Position numbers and translations under genes: made by a program. Shown piece after piece: positions 44,166 to 47,794 of a stretch of DNA of 47,794 nucleotides. Each line of letters starts with the position of its first letter. Position 1 is the first letter of the stretch. This DNA comes from Nostocaceae cyanobacterium (lineage in GTDB: Bacteria; Cyanobacteriota; Cyanobacteriia; Cyanobacteriales; Nostocaceae). The notes below the pieces were generated by a model that had not been told where the DNA came from, ran no database searches, and saw only the letters and a program-made list of their open reading frames with translations. The stretch spans positions 1 through 47,794 of the forward strand of contig JASJCY010000065.1 of the NCBI GenBank assembly GCA_030065825.1, given 5' to 3'.

Positions 44166-45464
44166 CTATACAGCAAATAATCTTAAAAGCACCTGTATTC
44201 CCTGGGGAATTCTTTTCAAGATAGGAATAACATCATCTTTATGCTGTCCTAACCAACCAATTGCATTTGTGAGTTTCTCTGCTTGTTTATGGCTCATCAA
44301 ATTGAGAAATACTTTTTCTCGTGCTTTTAGTGATTCTTCATCCGTATTCCATACCTGTTGAATTACCCACCTTTCCATGATAGATGAAGTAAATGAATAC
44401 ATAGTTCTTTGTTCATTTACCTGATGGACAATTACACCTTGTTCTTCAAGCTTGCTAAGTTCCCGCTCTTTTTGGGAGAAGATCAGGTCAGTTCCACTCA
44501 AATCAAACTGTTCTTTCTGATGTAAACGACCTGAAAAATTAGAGAGTGCTATAAGCATCAATAAAGTCTGCTCAACTTGATTTGTTCTATCCCAAATATT
44601 TTGGAAAATCTGTATGGTACTGCTTTCAAAGTCATCCATAAATGCTTGTGAATCAGGAACTTTATCAGTTTCTAATTCTATGTAAAGTAAAAAACCAGCA
44701 ATTTGTAATAAACTTGGATGTCCATCAGCAATTTCTCTAATTGCATCCCTTGCTTCTGGTGTTCTTAATGGACTTAAGAGTTGAGCAATTTCGGTATTAT
44801 TAAATGGTTTGAGACGTTGAAATAAATAGTGATTATACCAGGGAGATTTGCTGGGATTGAGTTCGGGACCAAGTTCATTTAACCTCCTGAGTGATGTCAC
44901 AATCATCGAGAAATATTGCCTTTCCCGAAAGTGAACAGCCAAATTACGACACTCACTCAAAAATTGTTCCATGTTGTCGTGGGTGTATTGCTCGTTTTCC
45001 TGGAGTGCAACGTCATAGTCATCTACCAGCAATACCAAAAACCTGTTCTGTTTGCCAATTTTCCGCAATATTTGGCGTAAACTATCTTTTGTGGTTTTAC
45101 CTTCTTCTATCAGTTTGGCAATTTCAGCTTGCAATGTCGGTTTATCGTCTAATTTATCTTTAAGTAAACTCAGAACTTCTTGCCAAAAGCCAGAGGGGGT
45201 AAAAGGGGATATATTCTCACAATTAAGCAAAACAATTACAGCCTGGGATGGGTCTAATCCGTTTTCTTCCCAAGTTTGGGAGTCAGCCAGTTTTTCCAGA
45301 AACGAAGTCTTACCCATTCCCGGACCACCCCAAATGGCTAAGTGACTGCGGTTATAGATTTGATCGAATGCAGCTGCAATTTCCGATGTCCGTCCTACAA
45401 AATGTTCGGGAGGAACTGGTTTATCAACAAAAAAGGGGTTGCGTGAAACTGATTGTAAGGACAT
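44166..45464 (-). CDS. Stand-alone STAND/AAA ATPase
   Basis: The 432-aa protein equals the second ATPase module of the neighbouring 965-aa protein. NPFFVDKPVPPEHFVGR opens it, followed by Walker A GGPGMGKT (46-53), a SGFWQEVLSLLK segment, Walker B FLVLLVDDYD (about 142-151), a sensor-like IVTSLRRL, and ADGHPSLLQIAGF. A C-terminal winged-helix-like part ends with AREKVFLNLMSHKQAEKLTNAIGWL. It has no membrane helix, TPR or nuclease motif. It is the promoter-proximal gene of the four-gene set and may pair with the corresponding module of the dual ATPase. ATP-driven oligomerisation is known for STAND proteins; the effector is not evident. Confidence 0.87.
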   Translation of the reverse strand: MSLQSVSRNPFFVDKPVPPEHFVGRTSEIAAAFDQIYNRSHLAIWGGPGMGKTSFLEKLADSQTWEENGLDPSQAVIVLLNCENISPFTPSGFWQEVLSLLKDKLDDKPTLQAEIAKLIEEGKTTKDSLRQILRKIGKQNRFLVLLVDDYDVALQENEQYTHDNMEQFLSECRNLAVHFRERQYFSMIVTSLRRLNELGPELNPSKSPWYNHYLFQRLKPFNNTEIAQLLSPLRTPEARDAIREIADGHPSLLQIAGFLLYIELETDKVPDSQAFMDDFESSTIQIFQNIWDRTNQVEQTLLMLIALSNFSGRLHQKEQFDLSGTDLIFSQKERELSKLEEQGVIVHQVNEQRTMYSFTSSIMERWVIQQVWNTDEESLKAREKVFLNLMSHKQAEKLTNAIGWLGQHKDDVIPILKRIPQGIQVLLRLFAV

Positions 45465-45569
45465 TATCTATATTATGTTTTCACAAAATTATAATATTCA
45501 ATACACTTAAATTAGGTTTGTTTTGTCTTATCTGAATAATTAGGAACATCCCATTTTGGCTAAGTAGAT

Positions 45570-45655
45570 AGGCATAATTCAATGTAGGATCAGACCTCAC
45601 CCCCATCCCCTCTCCTTACTAAGGAGAGGGGTGCCGTCAGGCAGGGTGAGGTTTT
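45570..45655. repeat. Palindromic dispersed repeat, copy 2
   Basis: The core hairpin ccccctctcc-type arm with aaggagagggg, flanked by ggcataattcaatgta and agggtgaggttttata, matches 32086-32176 closely. Confidence 0.85.
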
Positions 45656-45685
45656 ATATTTAATTTGACCCACTTACTTAATTGC
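45655..45685 (+). repeat. Right member of the direct-repeat pair flanking the ATPase cluster
   Basis: It reads tatatttaatttgaccc followed by acttacttaattgc, 29-30 of 31 positions in common with 35081-35110 and in the same orientation. Confidence 0.8.
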
Positions 45686-45911
45686 CTTGAAACAAGAAGT
45701 TACTCACTTACGTCAAGGATTGGCAGTCTACACCAAATATATATTCATTTTGCATCTAATTGCCAGATATAGCTTTATAGACAAGATTTGATTTAAAGGT
45801 GTGACAGTGCCCTATCTCTACTTTTGTGATTCAAATTGCTTTCAATATTGGCAGTAATTGTACTATTTAATGCCATATTGGTGAGTACAGAGAATGTAAG
45901 GGGGCACTATT

Positions 45912-46796
45912 ATGCAACATCAAGAAGGAACCTTCCAGGGTGCTGGAGGTATGAATCTGTACTACCAAAGTTGGCATCCCCAAGGGAAAGTACGGGCTAC
46001 TTTAGCCATTGTCCACGGACTCGGTGGTCACAGCGGTCTATATGATAATATAGTTACAAAATTAATATCGAAAAATTACGCAGTCTACGGTTTTGATTTG
46101 CGTGGTCATGGGCGATCGCCTGGTCAGCGGGGATATATTAATAGTTGGCAGGAGTTTCGGGAAGACCTAGGAGCTTTTTTACAGTTTATTAGTACCCAAG
46201 AACCAGAATCCCCCCAATTCCTTTTAGGTCACAGTTTGGGAGGGTTAATGGTTCTGGATTATGTTTTACACTGTCCCACGGAAGCATCTAAATTGCAGGG
46301 TATAATTACCTTAGCACCCAGTTTGGGGAAAGTGGGAGTTTCACCATTCAAGCTGACTTTAGGAAAGATTCTCTCCCGGTTGTTACCCGGTTTCACCTTA
46401 AATAGTGGTTTAGACCCCAGCGCAGCTTCCCGGGATGAAAAGATTTTAGTTGCATACGCTCAAGATCCATTACGACATACAAAAGGTACTGCTCGTTTAG
46501 CCACAGAGTTTTTAGCCACCGTTGCTTGGGTGCAGTCCCACGCAGCAGATTTACAAGTTCCTTTGTTGATTCTCCACGGGGAAGCAGATCGGGTTACCAT
46601 ACCCCAAGCAAGTGGAGAATTTTTCCAACGGGTGACCTTCTGGGATAAGAAACGGGTGGAGTATCCAGGAACCTATCACGAGATCCAAAATGATATCAAT
46701 TATCAAGAGGTATTAGCTGACTTAGAAGACTGGTTGGAGGAACACCTAAGCACTAAACGTGATACAATTGAAACACCATTAAAACATCAAGCATAA
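45912..46796 (+). CDS. Alpha/beta hydrolase, monoacylglycerol lipase/lysophospholipase type
   Basis: This 294-aa serine hydrolase has the oxyanion-loop motif VHGLGGHSGLY (about 34-44), the DLRGHGRSPGQRG stretch typical of monoacylglycerol lipases and PldB-like lysophospholipases, and the nucleophile elbow LLGHSLGG (S108). The aspartate lies in LHGEADRVTIP (D226) and the histidine in GTYHEIQND (H256), so the catalytic triad is complete. No signal peptide is visible, so it probably acts in the cytoplasm or at the membrane surface on lipid esters. AAGGGGG upstream supports the start. The 3' end overlaps the convergent DnaJ-pentapeptide gene by 10 bp. Confidence 0.9.
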   Translation: MQHQEGTFQGAGGMNLYYQSWHPQGKVRATLAIVHGLGGHSGLYDNIVTKLISKNYAVYGFDLRGHGRSPGQRGYINSWQEFREDLGAFLQFISTQEPESPQFLLGHSLGGLMVLDYVLHCPTEASKLQGIITLAPSLGKVGVSPFKLTLGKILSRLLPGFTLNSGLDPSAASRDEKILVAYAQDPLRHTKGTARLATEFLATVAWVQSHAADLQVPLLILHGEADRVTIPQASGEFFQRVTFWDKKRVEYPGTYHEIQNDINYQEVLADLEDWLEEHLSTKRDTIETPLKHQA

Positions 46797-47515
46797 AGTT
46801 TGCCATCAGGCATAATTGCCCCGGATAAGTTGGCTCCAATTAATTTTACCATCAAGCGATTACCAGAATACATCCGCGCTCCCGTTAAATCAACTCCCCG
46901 TAAATCAGCACCACTTAAATCGGCTCCAATCAGGTTAGCAGAACGTAAATTGGCTTCTCTGAGGTCTGCTAATAGTAAGTTTGCCCGAAACAAATTGGCT
47001 TGTGACAAATTTGCACCTCTAAGATTAACTTTGTGCATAAAAGTATCGCTGAGATCGGCACCACTCAAATTGGCATAACTCAGATTTCTGCCAGATAAAT
47101 CCTTGTTACTCAAGTTTGCCCCACTGAAATCCTTACCACTCAAGTCTGGATTCGGTTTTGGTGGTTTATAGGTATAGGTTGCTTGGGGTGGCTTTCTCCT
47201 TGGTGGAGATGCTTGGTAAGAAGACTTTTGGGAATAAGACTCTGACTTACGGGAATTTTGATGCTGGAAATTAGACGATACTCCAGGGGAGTCCCTTTGC
47301 GATCGCAATTTTTCCCGGTGCAATCGCAATTTTTCCCTAGCCTCATTAATTTCTTGTAGCTTTTTTTGGGCTTTTTCTTGCAGACGCAAATTCTCCCGGG
47401 GAATGCGATCGGGATGCCAGACAAAAACCAAGTCTTTGTAAGCTTGGTTAACTTCTTCTAATGTTGCCCCTGGTTCCAAATCCAAGGCTCGATAGTACCG
47501 CTCCAGCTCTCTCAT
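46787..47515 (-). CDS. DnaJ-domain protein with pentapeptide repeats
   Basis: The 242-aa protein begins with a J domain (about 5-65, including YYRALDLEPGATLEEVNQAY and the HPD tripeptide at 34-36) that could stimulate an Hsp70 partner. A Lys/Arg/Ser-rich linker follows (about 65-122). The C-terminal part (about 128-235) has roughly twenty pentapeptide units of the A(D/N)LS(G/x) type, LSGADLSDTFMHKVNLRGANL for instance, forming a right-handed beta-helix. J-pentapeptide fusions are frequent in cyanobacteria; the client is unknown. It converges on the hydrolase gene with a 10-bp overlap, which might restrict simultaneous expression of both. Confidence 0.9.
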   Translation of the reverse strand: MRELERYYRALDLEPGATLEEVNQAYKDLVFVWHPDRIPRENLRLQEKAQKKLQEINEAREKLRLHREKLRSQRDSPGVSSNFQHQNSRKSESYSQKSSYQASPPRRKPPQATYTYKPPKPNPDLSGKDFSGANLSNKDLSGRNLSYANLSGADLSDTFMHKVNLRGANLSQANLFRANLLLADLREANLRSANLIGADLSGADLRGVDLTGARMYSGNRLMVKLIGANLSGAIMPDGKLYA

Positions 47516-47666
47516 AAGCTTAATATAAGCAATTTTACTTGCAAATTAACTTTATTATGAGTGATGTAGGTTCCTCTCAACTCAATCCTTAAGCAAATCT
47601 CTCAGTTTTTCTCAAATTTGAGCTAGTTTGAAAATAGGGAACAGGGAATAGGGGATGGGGAATAGG

Positions 47667-47794
47667 ACTAGTGGTCTGTCCCATTAGTTTTGATGGCTAG
47701 TTTTATAGTCATATTTATATGACTTTGACTATTAGACTGGGACTTATAGTCCCAGGTGGGTGTGATGGAAACCCCATCATATTTTATGGGACAA
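47667..47794. mobile_element. MITE copy 4, inverted relative to copy 1 and cut by the window end
   Basis: From actagtggtctgtcccat onward the sequence is the reverse complement of 32241-32367 with only a few differences. The far end (expected ctag after tttatgggacaa) lies beyond the window. Short tandem repeats (gggaataggg) precede it. Confidence 0.9.

Larger units (their letters stand above)
45465..45911. other. Intergenic region between the ATPase cluster and a hydrolase gene
   Basis: It probably contains the promoter of the minus-strand cluster near 45465-45540, but no clear boxes are seen. A palindromic dispersed repeat lies at 45570-45655 (second copy at 32086-32176), immediately followed by the right direct repeat (45655-45685). 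A ribosome-binding stretch, aaggggg, lies about 8-14 bp before 45912. Confidence 0.6.

Noticed and set aside
1-47794. tRNA or rRNA genes
   Set aside because: Reading the intergenic regions showed no cloverleaf-like or rRNA-like sequence that I could recognise; a covariance-model search would be decisive.

Overview
The window looks like chromosome of a filamentous, probably heterocyst-forming (Nostocales-type) cyanobacterium. The support is the photosystem II assembly lipoprotein Psb27, cofH, many HIP1-type GCGATCGC octamers inside genes, cyanobacteria-specific families (DUF3318, Uma2, Nif11-like), and long arrays of short tandem repeats (ATTCTTC, AATGACT/AATGACA, GGGGAGAT types) between genes. 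I see no rRNA, tRNA or CRISPR array.

Layout. 1-1148: gene-free, with dispersed repeats. 1149-4720: a P1B-like metal ATPase, a DUF3318 protein and an overlapping Uma2 nuclease-fold protein. 4838-7862 (minus): a GT2-GtrA polyprenyl-phosphate sugar transferase followed by a GT39-type membrane glycosyltransferase, a plausible lipid-linked sugar pathway. 8201-10013: cofH and psb27. 10101-12764: an IS607-type element with a serine recombinase and a large TnpB-related protein that keeps its RuvC D/E/D residues but lacks the zinc ribbon. 13214-14716: a secreted GHL10-type protein. 14875-16769 (minus): a Septu-type PtuA/PtuB defence pair. 17033-18346: an APC permease. 18541-18960: nested MITE and dispersed repeats. 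19112-21623 (minus): a Pepco-domain protein and a caspase-FGE protein, components known from NTP-dependent conflict systems. 21978-23769: a truncated phosphoesterase and a membrane-anchored protein with ten 18-residue repeats. 24375-29228: a CobW GTPase, two orphan proteins (one with two Nif11-like units) and glucose-6-phosphate isomerase. 30098-31982: LivM- and LivG-like ABC transporter genes.

32231-34876 is a nest of mobile DNA. Three MITE-like elements lie head to tail and share terminal sequences. The middle one is split by a 2,272-bp IS1634-type element with 16-bp perfect inverted repeats and an ATATAA target duplication. The transposase gene of that element is itself broken by a 56-bp miniature insertion; removing it restores the reading frame exactly.

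35115-45464 (minus) is the most striking region: four consecutive genes for related STAND/AAA-type P-loop ATPases. Two carry one transmembrane helix and a C-terminal type-1 periplasmic-binding (branched-chain amino-acid receptor-like) domain, one carries two different ATPase modules joined by TPRs, and one is a stand-alone copy of the second module. Near-identical 31-bp direct repeats lie just outside the cluster. My inference is a membrane receptor/NTPase signalling or conflict system that senses an extracytoplasmic ligand. This is not proven. The right end holds an alpha/beta hydrolase, a DnaJ-pentapeptide protein and an inverted copy of the first MITE cut by the window edge.

A second theme is repeat DNA entering genes: short tandem repeats form the C-terminus of the P-type ATPase, contain the start and stop of cofH and the stop of the GT2-GtrA gene, and appear in frame inside the GT39 gene.
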